Under the pieces are notes generated by a model. It did no database searches. It worked only from the letters and a program-made list of their open reading frames with translations, and was not told the DNA's origin. From the NCBI GenBank assembly GCA_034189035.1, contig JAXHVA010000037.1, positions 1-42,094 of the forward strand: a stretch of DNA of 42,094 nucleotides, in the 5' to 3' direction. Positions within the stretch are counted from its first letter, which is position 1. The number at the start of each line of letters is the position of its first letter. The DNA is from JAUXFK01 sp034189035. Lineage in GTDB: Bacteria > Desulfobacterota > UBA8473. Positions 8,769-17,233 of the stretch are shown in pieces. A program made the position numbers and the translations under genes.

Positions 8769-9569
8769 CTATACAATTTCGATGTATTTGTTGTAAACCC
8801 AACCTTCAATATCGTTACAACCTTCTACATCGACCTTACTCCGGCGTTCACGGATTTCGAGCAGACTCACCCGGGTGCCCAGAGCAATTGGATCCGCTAC
8901 TTTTTCATATTCGATGCCCGGACCACTTCGGATGTTGAGCATATCTACCTTGACCTCATACGTGTCATCCGCATCTTCGCGACGCCCAAGAATACGGGCA
9001 CGGATATTGGCCAGAGGAAAGGCCGGGCCTGGATCCCTCTTGCGAGATGGCGCAATGTCGTCGTGGCCCAGGATGTTCTTCAGGTTGTATTCCTTTGCCA
9101 GGACTTCTGCCAGTTGGGTCGCCCGGTCTATCTGCTTTTCAGTGTAAGTGTGCCAGCAGGTCAGCTCGTTTTCAAACTGATGTCTGGCGTGAATAACCTG
9201 GTTCTCTTGATATTCTTTTTGAAACCAGGCCCGGTAAGTGGAGCCGACTTTGGTTAACCTGCCGGCATTGTCCATTTCAATGCCGATGGAATAAGAATTC
9301 AATCCTGAAAGCCCGTCCCAATAGCTTTGCCCAGCATGCCAGGTCTTGATGGTAAAAGGTGAGAGTTGAGTAATACTGCCGTCCTGAGCCAACACGATAT
9401 GGGCTGACGCCTTGGCGTCCGGATTGCAAAGCCAGTTAACTGAGCTTGAAGCATTCCTGCCGGCAGTGAAATGAAAGACCAGATAGTGTGGGTCAATTGG
9501 GCCGCTGCAATTAGGTGTCTCCTTGTGTTCGATGTTCTCACCTTCAAGGAGATGGTTACGAATTTTCAT
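8769..9569 (-). CDS. Leaderless N-acetylmuramoyl-L-alanine amidase (Amidase_2) with C-terminal SH3 domain
   Basis: 266 residues. The Amidase_2 fold covers about 25-185: His33 in VFHFTAG, the SAH-type strand at His57, TWHAG at 76-80, Glu98 in IGIEMDN, and His169/Asp179 in ILGHDDIAPSRKRDPGP, giving the usual zinc ligands His33, His169 and Asp179. A bacterial SH3-like domain follows (about 200-266; MLNIRSGPG, GWVYNKYIEIV). Such enzymes cut the bond between MurNAc and L-Ala in peptidoglycan. There is no signal peptide, so it would act in the cytoplasm, be carried by the injection particle, or reach the wall on cell lysis. It sits between the ATPase gene and the DUF4157 genes, behind a palindromic repeat. 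An AmpD-like recycling role with the nearby permease is an alternative, although the SH3 domain argues for binding intact wall. ATG with AGGGG upstream. Confidence 0.9.
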   Translation of the reverse strand: MKIRNHLLEGENIEHKETPNCSGPIDPHYLVFHFTAGRNASSSVNWLCNPDAKASAHIVLAQDGSITQLSPFTIKTWHAGQSYWDGLSGLNSYSIGIEMDNAGRLTKVGSTYRAWFQKEYQENQVIHARHQFENELTCWHTYTEKQIDRATQLAEVLAKEYNLKNILGHDDIAPSRKRDPGPAFPLANIRARILGRREDADDTYEVKVDMLNIRSGPGIEYEKVADPIALGTRVSLLEIRERRSKVDVEGCNDIEGWVYNKYIEIV

Positions 9570-9608
9570 GACTTTAACCCCTTTGGTATGAATAAATAAT
9601 TATAATAT

Positions 9609-9750
9609 ATGCCTATTGACTTAACACAGCAAAGGCGGTCACATTATAACGCGTGCAATTGTTTGAGCGATATAGCGAGTTTTACACGGGTTATAATGTG
9701 ATTGCCTTTGCTGTAACTGATTTTTTTACTGAAGGAAGTCAGTATCCATT
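9609..9750. repeat. Palindromic repeat, family A copy 1
   Basis: Imperfect inverted repeat between the ATPase and amidase genes. The inner arms are about 30 bp: ACAGCAAAGGCGGTCACATT from 9626, and its complement ending at 9714. Weaker complementarity extends to the outer ends (CTATTGACTT type on the left, AAGTCAGTATCC on the right). Related copies lie at 16954-17213 and 37975-38152. Each arm has a TATAAT facing outward. It has no reading frame and no T-run after the stem on the minus strand, so it is better described as a MITE-like element than a terminator. Confidence 0.8.
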
Positions 9751-9759
9751 TTATATGAA

Positions 9760-11136
9760 TTAAACCGTCTTTCCGTCTTTGTCCAGTTCTCTTTTGATCC
9801 CTTCCAATATATCATTATATCTGATAATATTTTCTCCTCGATTTAAAGCCATTAGAGAGCTGTACCGCACAACATTCATTATCGACCCCCCAGATATTGT
9901 AAACTTGTCGGCGATTTTTTTGAGATCAAGACCATCTTCAAATTCGGATTTGTCACTGAACGCATTTTGCCAGAGTATGCGTCTCTCCTTTGGCTTTGGC
10001 ATAGAAAAGGTGATAACTGCCTGCAATCTTCTATTGAAGGCCTCATCCATATTCCCTTTCTGATTGGTTGCCAGGATAACCAGACCTCCATAGTCTTCCA
10101 AACGCTGCAAAAGATACGACACCTCTTGATTTGCGTATTTATCATGTGCATCGCTTATGGATGTTCGTTTTCCAAGCAAAGCATCTGCTTCATCAAAGAA
10201 GAGCACCCAGTTCTTGTGCTCTGCTTTTTTAAAGACCTTTTCGAGGTTTTTTGCTGTTTCACCGATATACTTTGAGACAACGGTAGAGAGGTCAATGCGG
10301 TATACATCCGTGCCTGCCCATTTTCCAAAGAGACAGGCCGTGAGTGTCTTACCTGTACCTGGGGGACCATGGAAGAGAATCTTGAAACCGGGTTTCAGTT
10401 TTTTTGCCAAGCCCCAGTCATTCATCAATGTCTCCCCGTGAATCAACCAAGCTTTTACTTCCTCTAATTGAAATCTGGTGAAATCCTCAACAACCAGATC
10501 CTCCCAATTGAGGGGAGTCGTTACCCTCTTGGCAGGAAAATCATGACTGAACATGGGCCTTCTTGCCTGGCACGTGGTGAAGTAATCCACAAAATCATCG
10601 GAGATATTGAGCAAACAGCTGGCTTCCGGTTCATTGCCGTGTATGTGATCAAGGCCCAGGATGTTGTGTGCATAAAAGAAATGGTCGGATCGAAAGTATC
10701 TTTGAATATAAAACCTTTTGGCCAGATCGTTTCCTGCCAGGATAAAGAAGGCCGTTTCAATGGTCGGGAGGAATCCTGCATGTGATGATCCCTTTAACCC
10801 TCCAAACTCCGTAAACCCTCTGTCTGTGTAAGTGTTCTTTGCAAAAAAGACATCCAGTAAATGTGGTGCAACATGAGGGGACAGGGCAAGGAGGATGATG
10901 ATCCTCTCTTCAAAACTCAAGTTATAGTGGGCCACAAAACCGGCATATGGACTCTTTTCCTTTTCTATGGAAGGGGGTGAAATCCGATATATACTGTCGT
11001 ATTCGCATTCCTTTTGAAAGGACAACTTCATCCTTGTGTCTATTACAGCTTGAAACCATTCAAAGTCCGCAAGCAATGCCTTTGCATTTGAGTATATCCT
11101 GTTTTGATCTATATCTTGATATGTTTGTGTTACCAT
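9760..11136 (-). CDS. eCIS AAA+ ATPase (Afp15/Pvc15-like)
   Basis: 458 residues. An N-terminal domain of about 200 residues, typical of contractile-system AAA+ proteins, is followed by the ATPase core: Walker A GPPGTGKT (257-264), Walker B VLFFDEADAL (DEAD 315-318), sensor-1 region VILATNQKGNMDEAFNRR with the arginine finger pair, and a small C-terminal lid. In Afp/PVC loci this protein is needed for particle assembly or payload handling, but its exact substrate is unsettled. The ATG at 11136 overlaps the 3' end of the tape-measure gene by 7 nt, implying translational coupling. It is the last gene of the structural operon before the repeat and cargo island. Confidence 0.93.
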   Translation of the reverse strand: MVTQTYQDIDQNRIYSNAKALLADFEWFQAVIDTRMKLSFQKECEYDSIYRISPPSIEKEKSPYAGFVAHYNLSFEERIIILLALSPHVAPHLLDVFFAKNTYTDRGFTEFGGLKGSSHAGFLPTIETAFFILAGNDLAKRFYIQRYFRSDHFFYAHNILGLDHIHGNEPEASCLLNISDDFVDYFTTCQARRPMFSHDFPAKRVTTPLNWEDLVVEDFTRFQLEEVKAWLIHGETLMNDWGLAKKLKPGFKILFHGPPGTGKTLTACLFGKWAGTDVYRIDLSTVVSKYIGETAKNLEKVFKKAEHKNWVLFFDEADALLGKRTSISDAHDKYANQEVSYLLQRLEDYGGLVILATNQKGNMDEAFNRRLQAVITFSMPKPKERRILWQNAFSDKSEFEDGLDLKKIADKFTISGGSIMNVVRYSSLMALNRGENIIRYNDILEGIKRELDKDGKTV

Positions 11137-13199
11137 TCTACGTATAGTAAAGAATGCATCCAGGGAAGGTGAATCATTGAAAATCCCCAGGGCATTCTTG
11201 ACAAAAGGATGTCTATGGTTTTTCTCTCGACAATAAGTTTCCAGCCGTTTTCCACGAAACTCAACTTGCCTTGTCTTTGTAAAAATCCTTCTTGGAGACC
11301 ATTGGCTGAGGCCCCTTTAAGTGCGCTCCAATGAGTGATAACCGAAGTGAGGAGATTATCTATACATTCTTTTTCGTGATGAGTAAGTATAATGTCCCGT
11401 TCAAGAGGTTCTTCAATGGGGATTCCAGCGAGAATCTTATTTAAAATCAGTTCATTTTCCGGCGGACTTTCTGATTCATCGATTGCATGCTGCAGGATAT
11501 GTACTGCCCTGCATGCGGCATCCGAATCTTTGAAATCGTTGTCTTTCAGCAGTTTTAGTTCCTGAAAGAAAGAAGGGAAGAAAGGGGCCAAGATCACAAG
11601 GCCCGCATTATGGATGTAATAGTGCGGATCCTCGTGTGCTATTTTAAAGATAGAGGGCTTTTGGAAACCTTTTCCAGCAGGTAAATTTCGATTCCACGGT
11701 TCAATGATTCGATTATCTTTTTCTAATTTCTGGTTGCCTTTTTCCTCTTGTTCCCAGTAAACAGGCTTTTCAATCTCCCCGCTTTTGATCCCCTGGTTAT
11801 GCAGCGGTTTCTCTGAGTCCGTATTCAATGCACCTGTTTTCATTCCAGTGATACTCTTATCCTTCGCAATCTTTTGGGTTTCATCTCGCTGTATCTTTTT
11901 TTCTGTCGTATGGGCTTGCATGCAGCCATATCTCTGATTTTTTACTTTGGTTTCATTTCTCTTTATCTCTTCTTCATTTGTATGGGCCTCTCTGTCGTCA
12001 TATCTCTGATTCTCTTCTTTGGTTTCACCTCTGTTTATCTCTTCTTCATCTGCATGAACTTCCCTGCTTTCATGTCCCCGATTCTTTGCTTGAGTTGTTT
12101 CTCGAATCACATCCTTACTCAGGTTCAATCTTAACAGATCATCTTCCCCTGGTTCAAGGTCATTTTGCTTCTTTTGTGCCAAGCGCGTTGGGTCGTGTCT
12201 CTTTTCTGTCGACTTTGTTGAAAAAGAGGAGAGGGTGCTCGGATCAGATCCGGATTCCTCATATAGGATCGAATCAATGAGCTGATCGATCATATTTCTC
12301 ATATTCAAATCATTTGCATTCTGATAATTCTCACACAGTTTTCTTAAAACATCAATACCGACGATCCTGTTTTGATCATGCTGAAGATGATCGATAAGGC
12401 ATCTCAACCAGTCCTGATGAGAATTGATATGATAATTCAATGATGAAAGGGACTTGAAGATCGGAAGATAGCCACCCTTTTTTAACTGTCCTGGATCGGT
12501 CTTTCCCATGTTTTCCATGAGTGTTGCCTTTACAGCATCGATGGTTTGAAAAACGAGTTCTTTCTTACCGGACGTCAGAAAAGAGATCAGCTCAACGAGA
12601 AAATCCTCAGAGAATTGAAAAGACAGGCGCTCAACAGTGTTTTGACCCTGTTTCAACAGCTCTTTTAGATGATAAGAGAGCCCATTTTGTGTTTCATGGA
12701 ATACTCGAATGAGTTCAGTTTCAAAGGAATGAAAATCGACCGGAGGGGCCCACCAGGGAAACCTGCCCAGTCTTAAAAAAAAGACAAACCACAAGAAGAT
12801 ATATTGAGTGTTTTCTAAGACTTCTGAATGGGAAGAAGGATATGATTCTCTTTTTTGATCGATAGAGTCTGATCTTGGATTGTCGGATCTAAAAGAGAGG
12901 GATTTTTTCAATTCCTCTCGAATATGTGCAGGTACTTTTTCATATATGGTCTCTTCCATCATGCTTTCGTGGATCGTGCCGAGATCGATTTCGATTTTCT
13001 CTATTATTAGATACCTCTGTTCTCCGATGACCTCATCAAATAGATCCGCCAATTCCTCGGCTATAATCCTTTTGGCAGCTGAAAGAAACCGTTGTTCGGT
13101 TTTGTAAGCGCTCTTTTCATTTCCGAGCTTCAGTTCAATCCGATATCTTTGGATACAATGGTATTGTTCCACGTGCATTGGCATTGAGGATTGGATCAC
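11130..13199 (-). CDS. Contractile injection system tape-measure protein
   Basis: 689 residues. The N-terminus (HCIQRYRIELKLGNEKSAY, then IIEKIEIDLGTI about 65-76) matches the family annotated as CIS tape-measure protein (Afp14-like), in which a length-setting helical protein governs tube length. The middle (about 350-500) is highly charged and contains three tandem 24-residue repeats; the C-terminal 190 residues are again ordered (HYYIHNAGLVILAPFFPSFF, PWGFSMIHLPWM). It begins at a GTG that overlaps the previous TGA by 4 nt (GTGA); a later ATG (residue 6 or 8) is possible. Located between the 1219-residue protein and the ATPase, as in related loci. Confidence 0.85.
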   Translation of the reverse strand: MIQSSMPMHVEQYHCIQRYRIELKLGNEKSAYKTEQRFLSAAKRIIAEELADLFDEVIGEQRYLIIEKIEIDLGTIHESMMEETIYEKVPAHIREELKKSLSFRSDNPRSDSIDQKRESYPSSHSEVLENTQYIFLWFVFFLRLGRFPWWAPPVDFHSFETELIRVFHETQNGLSYHLKELLKQGQNTVERLSFQFSEDFLVELISFLTSGKKELVFQTIDAVKATLMENMGKTDPGQLKKGGYLPIFKSLSSLNYHINSHQDWLRCLIDHLQHDQNRIVGIDVLRKLCENYQNANDLNMRNMIDQLIDSILYEESGSDPSTLSSFSTKSTEKRHDPTRLAQKKQNDLEPGEDDLLRLNLSKDVIRETTQAKNRGHESREVHADEEEINRGETKEENQRYDDREAHTNEEEIKRNETKVKNQRYGCMQAHTTEKKIQRDETQKIAKDKSITGMKTGALNTDSEKPLHNQGIKSGEIEKPVYWEQEEKGNQKLEKDNRIIEPWNRNLPAGKGFQKPSIFKIAHEDPHYYIHNAGLVILAPFFPSFFQELKLLKDNDFKDSDAACRAVHILQHAIDESESPPENELILNKILAGIPIEEPLERDIILTHHEKECIDNLLTSVITHWSALKGASANGLQEGFLQRQGKLSFVENGWKLIVERKTIDILLSRMPWGFSMIHLPWMHSLLYVEW
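11879..12094 (-). repeat. 72-bp tandem repeat inside the tape-measure gene
   Basis: Three in-frame units of 72 bp, equal to 24 residues each. Protein units start NRGHESREVHADEEEI, NQRYDDREAHTNEEEI and NQRYGCMQAHTTEKKI. The first-position anchors TTTC lie at 11879, 11951 and 12023, exactly 72 bp apart. The units are very hydrophilic and likely helical or disordered. In a tape-measure protein such in-frame expansion could change particle length. Confidence 0.8.
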
Positions 13200-16100
13200 G
13201 TTTGGAAGATCTCTTTTCTGATATTGCTTATGAATTTATCCGGCAAATTATCATTCACTTGAGTTGACCATCTCGATATTTCGTCTTCCATATTGAGGTC
13301 AGACTCTTTGTCTATCTGCTCTTTGGTTTTGGAAAGGGCGGCTTTTGTGGTGGAGCTGAATCCCTTTGGCTGTTCCAGGGCCAATCTGTCGATATAGGCC
13401 ATAGTCAGGGTCTTATAAGCCTCTATTTGTAGAACCTTTTCCTTGCCGGATGATTTTTGAATGCTCTCAAATAAGCGGTCTCTTGTATTTGAATATGCAT
13501 TGTTCAGTGTTAAGATGTTTATCTTCGCATCACCGATAAAACGCTCTATAGCTTCGGCTGCACTATAAACCGGTGCATCCGGCCCCAGATCCTTTTCCTC
13601 CTTCATCGTCTCTATTGTCTGCTCATATTCTTTCATTCTTCCTTCATGTGTCTTTACTAATTCATCGGCTTTGGCAGAGCCAAAGGCTATGCCTAAGGCG
13701 TCATTCACTTCTTTATACTTCTCTTCTTTTACCCTGGAAACATCGCTGATTTGCAGTTCAAAGTTCAACCCATACTCTTTTCCTGCTTCTTTTGCATCAA
13801 TGGACGATGTCTGAGATTTAAAATCCGGATGAGAGATCGTAATCTTGTTCGTTCCGAGATATACAGGGAGAGTGTATCTCCCTTTGGTGTCTGTTGTTGT
13901 CGTATGATTGTTCTCGTCAGACACCTTTGCCGATTGAACCGGTGATTCTTTTCCATATGTGACTGCCCCGTTGACAATAGCTGTTTCTTTTGAATCCATT
14001 ACTGCCTGTGTAAGGATAAAAACCGTTATCGTGGATTCGCCAACATCGGTTTTTCCCTGAACATCTTGAATCTTGAATTTGAATTCATCGATCAATACAG
14101 ACCTGGTTTTATCGAGTTCCAGGGCCTTTTTGATGAGGTCGGGTTTCACCTGGTAATAGAGGACTTTCTTCAGTATATCCTGATTCGGTTCATATACAGC
14201 ATCCTTGAACACAGCCTCTCCAAACTTTGGATTAGAGGTGAGTGAAGGTTCGAATCTCTTTGGGTCGTAGAGGTTATTGAATAGTTGGATATTCACTTCC
14301 GGGTAAGTGGATTCTCTTCCTTCCCCTTTTTCATCAGGTATTACCACGGAGCAAACAGGCAAAACCAGTGGAAGGATTGATTTTGCAACAGCGCTCTGTT
14401 TCTCTTCTTTAAAGGAGGCGACATAAGGCAAACTGAAATCAGCTATAACTTCTCCTTTATCCCCTTCATCTTTGCATACCAAAACAAATGTCCCGCCTTT
14501 TTGAACGCCTCCATGATGTTCCAGGCCGATATTTTCTTCCATGAATTCAAAGAGGTTATAGGTCTTGGAGGAGCGCAGCGTTCTTTGCTCCAGGTTGTCA
14601 AGGAGGATACGGATGTCAATATAGGGATGCAAAGCAATGGATGACAGTATTCGATGCCCCCAATAAAAGGCCATGAAGATGGAGGTGTCGTCGTCCTCAG
14701 TCTTTTCATTTGTGTAGGACTCAGCCAGATATTTCAATATATTGATGTTTACATAGAGAGATTTTGAGTAGTTTTCATAAAACCGACTCAATTCAAAGTC
14801 TGTTATGTCTGATGCCAGGGCAGCTATTAGCCCTGTTAAATATTGATTCAAGTCAGCGAGTGTATCTTTGATAAACCGATCTTCCCTCGATTCATATTCT
14901 GCAGTTTCTCCTATGGCCGCCTCCAATCTCTCCATAGTGGTGAAGACCCTCCCCGCTCTTGTGTTGTTCAAGGCAATATCTGCAAAGTATGCATCCCTCT
15001 TTATCCCGTAGTATTCCGATGTTTTGTCCAGTTTTACAGTGTCGTCCCCTTTTACTGCTACATACTCGGGTTGTTCGACGATTTTTTTGCCTGCACTGCT
15101 AAAGACCGAAAGACTGAAAGATGAGAAAAGATCATCTGCTGCCATACGAAGGTTATCTTTCAAGGGTTTATCAGAGGACATAGAGAGATTTTTTTCAAGA
15201 TAATAGGTAAGTTGAATAGTATTGTTGATAAAAAGGAGCATTTTATTGCGCCAGATTGAATAGATGGCCTGTAAGTCATTATACGCTCCGGATTTTGCGG
15301 ATGAATTCAGGGAAGTGTCTCCATCGAAGAGCATAAGGAGCGCAAATGGGAGGTTACTCGCTTTTCTCATTGAATCGATTTCTTGAAAGGCCTTTTTTGC
15401 CTCTTTGCCTATGTGGCCTTCGATTCTGAAAAAAGGGAAGGCATCGATAGTATAACCGAGCGGATCAATGATGAATTCTTTCTTACTGTAATTTGACGAG
15501 TGGTAAGAGAGGTTTAAATCCGCCTTACACTTCCTGTACATCTCGTCATTCCAGTACTCGAAAAGAGAACCCTGGGTGCCTGGCACTCTGTAGTAGTATG
15601 GGATGGCTCTTTGGCTTAAGGGCTCTGCATATCCCATAGAGGGTGTGATCTTGATTTCATCCTTTATTCTCGCATCTTCTATAGGCAAAGGAGAATCACC
15701 CGTTAAAAGCCAAGAGGAATCGATCATTAAGAGTATTCTTTTAAACAACCGGGTCACTTTGCCCAATCTCAGTGCATTTCCATTATAGATCGGAGGTTGT
15801 TTGAAGTGGTGACGAAAGACAGACGGGCGACAATCGACTACCGGTTTCGCTTCTCCCAGGTAAAGATGCCTGGGAAACGCAGAGATGTCCGGGCAGCACT
15901 CCGCCATAAGATCAAAAGCCGTTTTTACGAATTCGTTATAGGCATTTATCAAATCCTTCATAAAATCGAAATAGTATTGAACCAGTTGAGGAATATCCTT
16001 TCCATCCGCTGCCTTTTTCAGGAAGATACCCAGTTCATCCAGCCTCTTCATCGAGGCCTCCACATCCTTGCTGCTGATCGACTTCTTTAAGAAAGGGCTG

Positions 16101-16855
16101 TATGTCTCATATGCATTGTTGATAGCAAGCATAAGAGGCTTGAGTACATCGAGGACGGCCTCGATGTATAGGAGGGCCAATTCGTCAAAATCTTTTGATT
16201 TTTCGATAGGATTTCCTTTTTGTGCGGCCAAATAACTTATTCGTTTAATGGAGAGATCGTCTAAGAGATACTTTTTGTTTATGATTGCATCTGCATCAGA
16301 GGGGTTAAGAACATCCGACAGGTCCGGATTAGTGTTTTTGAGAAGGTTCAAGGCATCTTTTTTGGTGATAAGCAGGCACCTCACTTGAAAATCTCTCCAT
16401 GTTCCATGCTCATCGCAATCGAGGATCGAACATGGATCGACTTTCTCATCTTCATATTCTAAAAAGAGGACGACAACCCTGTCATTCAGAAGACTGCCGC
16501 TGGATGATAATGTCTTTGCATTGCTCTCTTTTTTCGTAAGCAATTCCTGGGCCTCGGATGACAGGTCTGAAAACGGTTGATAACCGGAAGGGTCTTTGTA
16601 GGGTTTGTAATGGGTAAAATCAGTATCCTCTAATGAGATCAGGTTCCCTCTGGACGTAATGCCGCATCCTCTGGATAGAGTGATATTTTTATTGCTCTTT
16701 AAAGAGACCTCCAGACCGCATACGATTCCAATACCGATCAGTTGACTCCTGGTAAGGCGGCTCTGTTCGTCTAAATAGTCCCGCAGTCCATTTAAATGGG
16801 TATGGTTTAAAACCTGATTCGGTTCAAAAATGGGGTAAGAATCTATTTCATTCAT
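13196..16855 (-). CDS. Large eCIS protein with carboxypeptidase-regulatory-like domain
   Basis: 1219 residues, no signal peptide. The N-terminus (YPIFEPNQVLNHTHLNGLRDYLDEQSRLTRSQ..., then GIGIVCGLEV) resembles a conserved opening seen in large eCIS and related contractile-system proteins; I do not know a function for it. The body is mostly helical. About 957-1025 form a carboxypeptidase-regulatory-like (transthyretin-fold) beta-sandwich (VNGAVTYGKESPVQSAKV, DTKGRYTLPV, ITISHPDFKS). A helical C-terminus follows. It occupies the place between baseplate wedge genes and the tape measure where Afp-type loci often have a fibre gene, so a cell-contact or baseplate-periphery role is plausible. Start ATG at 16855. 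Its stop overlaps the tape-measure start, but upstream it is separated from the baseplate genes by a 378-bp repeat-filled gap. Confidence 0.75.
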   Translation of the reverse strand: MNEIDSYPIFEPNQVLNHTHLNGLRDYLDEQSRLTRSQLIGIGIVCGLEVSLKSNKNITLSRGCGITSRGNLISLEDTDFTHYKPYKDPSGYQPFSDLSSEAQELLTKKESNAKTLSSSGSLLNDRVVVLFLEYEDEKVDPCSILDCDEHGTWRDFQVRCLLITKKDALNLLKNTNPDLSDVLNPSDADAIINKKYLLDDLSIKRISYLAAQKGNPIEKSKDFDELALLYIEAVLDVLKPLMLAINNAYETYSPFLKKSISSKDVEASMKRLDELGIFLKKAADGKDIPQLVQYYFDFMKDLINAYNEFVKTAFDLMAECCPDISAFPRHLYLGEAKPVVDCRPSVFRHHFKQPPIYNGNALRLGKVTRLFKRILLMIDSSWLLTGDSPLPIEDARIKDEIKITPSMGYAEPLSQRAIPYYYRVPGTQGSLFEYWNDEMYRKCKADLNLSYHSSNYSKKEFIIDPLGYTIDAFPFFRIEGHIGKEAKKAFQEIDSMRKASNLPFALLMLFDGDTSLNSSAKSGAYNDLQAIYSIWRNKMLLFINNTIQLTYYLEKNLSMSSDKPLKDNLRMAADDLFSSFSLSVFSSAGKKIVEQPEYVAVKGDDTVKLDKTSEYYGIKRDAYFADIALNNTRAGRVFTTMERLEAAIGETAEYESREDRFIKDTLADLNQYLTGLIAALASDITDFELSRFYENYSKSLYVNINILKYLAESYTNEKTEDDDTSIFMAFYWGHRILSSIALHPYIDIRILLDNLEQRTLRSSKTYNLFEFMEENIGLEHHGGVQKGGTFVLVCKDEGDKGEVIADFSLPYVASFKEEKQSAVAKSILPLVLPVCSVVIPDEKGEGRESTYPEVNIQLFNNLYDPKRFEPSLTSNPKFGEAVFKDAVYEPNQDILKKVLYYQVKPDLIKKALELDKTRSVLIDEFKFKIQDVQGKTDVGESTITVFILTQAVMDSKETAIVNGAVTYGKESPVQSAKVSDENNHTTTTDTKGRYTLPVYLGTNKITISHPDFKSQTSSIDAKEAGKEYGLNFELQISDVSRVKEEKYKEVNDALGIAFGSAKADELVKTHEGRMKEYEQTIETMKEEKDLGPDAPVYSAAEAIERFIGDAKINILTLNNAYSNTRDRLFESIQKSSGKEKVLQIEAYKTLTMAYIDRLALEQPKGFSSTTKAALSKTKEQIDKESDLNMEDEISRWSTQVNDNLPDKFISNIRKEIFQT

Positions 16856-16953
16856 TGCATCCTCTCTTTATGGGTCCTTGTCCAAATCACAATCCTTGAT
16901 GATCAAAACCTGCTTGTCGGTTGATTTTTAATAGCTGTTCAAAGGGATTTTTT

Positions 16954-17213
16954 AAGTGGCTATTGTCGTATCTCAGCAAAGGCGGTCACATTATAACGCG
17001 TGCAACTGTTTGAGCGGTGTAGTGAGCGTTAAGAAAGAACAGGAGATTGTTTCTTGGTTGAGAGTCTTAACAAGATTCATTTGTGACTGTCTCATGCAAA
17101 TGATCAATACTGTTCTTTCTTTATGCTCACTCACTAGCGAGTTTTACACGGGTTATAATGTGATTGCCTTTGCTGTGGCCGATTTTTTGCTAAAGGAAGT
17201 CAATAACTATTTT
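16954..17213. repeat. Palindromic repeat, family A copy 2, interrupted by a family B core
   Basis: Fills most of the gap between the 1219-residue protein gene and the baseplate gene. Outer arms match copy 1: TCAGCAAAGGCGGTCACATT on the left, and TTATAATGTGATTGCCTTTG on the right. Where copy 1 reads TATAGCGAG, this copy carries an insert of about 112 bp bounded by TAG on both sides. Confidence 0.8.
17021..17135. repeat. Family B core nested in family A copy 2
   Basis: Inverted termini AGTGAGCGTTAAGAAAGAAC and GTTCTTTCTTTATGCTCACT, with about 70 bp between. The termini match those of the elements at 28137-28367 and 37301-37530, but the interior is unrelated to theirs. Flanking TAG on both sides is a candidate 3-bp target duplication. 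Confidence 0.75.
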
Positions 17214-17233
17214 ATTATTCGGCAACTGCCCCT

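Noticed and set aside
9609..9750. Palindrome as an intrinsic terminator
   Set aside because: No T-run follows the stem in the direction of the operon, the loop and arms are long, and related copies occur in unrelated contexts.
12166..12181. GG-N10-GC sigma-54-like sequence on the minus strand
   Set aside because: It lies inside the tape-measure coding region, the -12 element is poor (AAGC), and no gene start follows.
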